DNA from: UBA2883 sp050873965
GTDB taxonomy: Bacteria > Cyanobacteriota > Vampirovibrionia > Gastranaerophilales > Gastranaerophilaceae
Assembly (NCBI GenBank): GCA_050873965.1
Contig: JBNMJS010000020.1
Span: forward strand, 1-23,736
Length of the DNA stretch: 23,736 nt
Reading direction: 5' to 3'
Numbering within the stretch: the first letter of the stretch is position 1; each line of letters starts with the position of its first letter. The notes beneath the pieces were generated by a model. It worked only from the letters and a program-made list of their open reading frames with translations. It searched no databases and had not been told where the DNA came from. This document shows positions 23,292-23,736 of this stretch, piece after piece. The position numbers and the translations under genes were made by a program.

Positions 23292-23546
23292 ATGGCACAT
23301 AAGAAAGGTATGGGTTCCACCCGTAACGGTCGTGACTCAGAAGCTAAGCGTTTAGGCGTAAAAAAATATGGTGGAGAAATCGTTAAAGCTGGTAACATTC
23401 TTATCAGACAAAGAGGAACAAAAGTTCACCCTGGTGACAATGTTGGTATCGGTAGTGATGATACTTTATATGCATTAATCGATGGACAAGTTAAATTTGA
23501 ATCTCACAGACGTGACAGAAAACAAGTTAGTGTTTACGCTGTGTAA
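23292..23546 (+). CDS. rpmA: 50S ribosomal protein L27
   Basis: Large-subunit protein whose N-terminus reaches the peptidyl-transferase centre. It has 84 aa, the normal length. It starts MAHKKGMGSTRNGRDSEAKR, with the usual A-H-K-K-G and STRNGRDS motifs. There is no cleavable extension of the Firmicutes type, in which a longer leader is removed by a dedicated protease. GVKKYGGEIVKAGNILIRQR and HPGDNVGIGSDDTLYA complete the family pattern. GGAG at 23281-23284 precedes the ATG. A strong terminator follows. Confidence 0.98.
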   Translation: MAHKKGMGSTRNGRDSEAKRLGVKKYGGEIVKAGNILIRQRGTKVHPGDNVGIGSDDTLYALIDGQVKFESHRRDRKQVSVYAV

Positions 23547-23570
23547 AATTTAATATCAAACTTATAAAAA

Positions 23571-23601
23571 AAAGACCTACCGAAATGGTAGGTCTTTTTT
23601 T
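23571..23601. terminator. Bidirectional intrinsic terminator after rpmA
   Basis: Perfect 11-bp stem AAAGACCTACC/GGTAGGTCTTT (23571-23581 with 23587-23597) around GAAAT, with A-rich sequence before it and T-rich sequence after it. It can end rpmA and the convergent gene at the right edge, and is the strongest terminator in the window. Confidence 0.92.
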
Positions 23602-23616
23602 ATTCTATGATTTGAA

Positions 23617-23736
23617 TTATGCATTGAATGTTTTGAATGAGTTATCAATGTTTTTGCTCATTACTTTCTTAACTGCTTCTAATTCTGTTTGGATTGCACT
23701 GTGTTGTGTATCTAATGTTGATAATCTCAATTCCAA
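23617..23736 (-). CDS. C-terminal fragment of a small helical protein (5' part beyond window)
   Basis: The last 39 codons and the TAA of a minus-strand gene that enters from the right edge. The residues run LELRLSTLDTQHSAIQTELE, then AVKKVMSKNIDNSFKTFNA: an amphipathic helix with a short hydrophobic tail. A convergent terminator lies 16 nt downstream, supporting a real gene end. Gapless alignment to residues 110-139 of the 151-aa protein at 20008 gives eight identities in 30 (L, S, T, Q, E, L, A, I) plus several conservative pairs, so the two may be paralogues. The function is unknown. Confidence 0.6.
   Translation of the reverse strand: MELRLSTLDTQHSAIQTELEAVKKVMSKNIDNSFKTFNA

Noticed and set aside
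1..23736. Alternative genetic code, CRISPR array, tRNA, rRNA or insertion sequence
   Set aside because: Conserved proteins end normally at TAA, TAG or TGA, and no spaced repeats, cloverleaf, rRNA segment or transposase was recognised on reading both strands.

Overview
The window is AT-rich chromosomal DNA from a bacterium with a Gram-negative type envelope, since it carries a complete MlaE-MlaF-MlaD lipid-transport set. Separate pheT, GlgC-type glycogen synthesis, very AT-rich intergenic DNA and several unrecognised families (a lone AAA+ ATPase with a long N-terminal region, an EF-hand-like duplicated protein, small helical proteins) suggest a gut-type non-photosynthetic cyanobacterial lineage (Melainabacteria/Vampirovibrionia, Gastranaerophilales-like). 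That placement is inference from gene content, not a database result. The standard bacterial code fits: most genes end in TAA, and none needs TGA read as sense.

Layout. 2-904: 3' part of an HMGL/DmpG-like aldolase gene cut by the window edge. 994-7492 (+): a tightly packed run pyrH, frr, cdsA, rnc, rpe, mlaE, mlaF, mlaD, joining UMP phosphorylation, ribosome recycling, CDP-diacylglycerol synthesis, RNase III, pentose-phosphate epimerisation and lipid transport. mlaE appears to have its own leaderless promoter. 7493-8230 (-): pgeF/yfiH, abutting mlaD tail to tail with no gap. 8332-11458 (+): pheT and a secreted SH3-like protein. 11463-11906 (-): a YhcH/DUF386 protein behind a perfect TTGACA-N17-TATAAT promoter. 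12022-13446 (+): pyruvate kinase, ending at a terminator shared with the convergent gene. 13521-15068 (-): AAA+ ATPase. 15398-18024 (-): glgC followed 8 nt later by a sugar-type MFS transporter. 18117-18203 (+): a strong promoter followed about 50 nt later by an intrinsic terminator with no gene attached, a candidate small RNA. 18303-19697 (-): a 464-aa protein built from two copies of an EF-hand-like unit. 20008-20463 (+): a 151-aa uncharacterised protein whose 3' end overlaps folD. 20420-22629 (-): a 46-aa protein, a 118-aa protein, a CooC-like P-loop ATPase and folD, the last two overlapping by ATGA. 22749-23546 (+): promoter, about 120 nt of structured leader, rplU and rpmA, then a bidirectional terminator. 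23617-23736 (-): the last 39 codons of a gene that may be related to the 151-aa protein.

No rRNA, tRNA, CRISPR array, insertion sequence or phage gene was recognised. Most genes are housekeeping. The parts that look least described are the candidate sRNA, the CooC-FolD pair, the duplicated EF-hand-like protein, the AAA+ protein, the Cys-for-Asp change in RNase III, and the possible small-protein family at 20008 and at the right edge.
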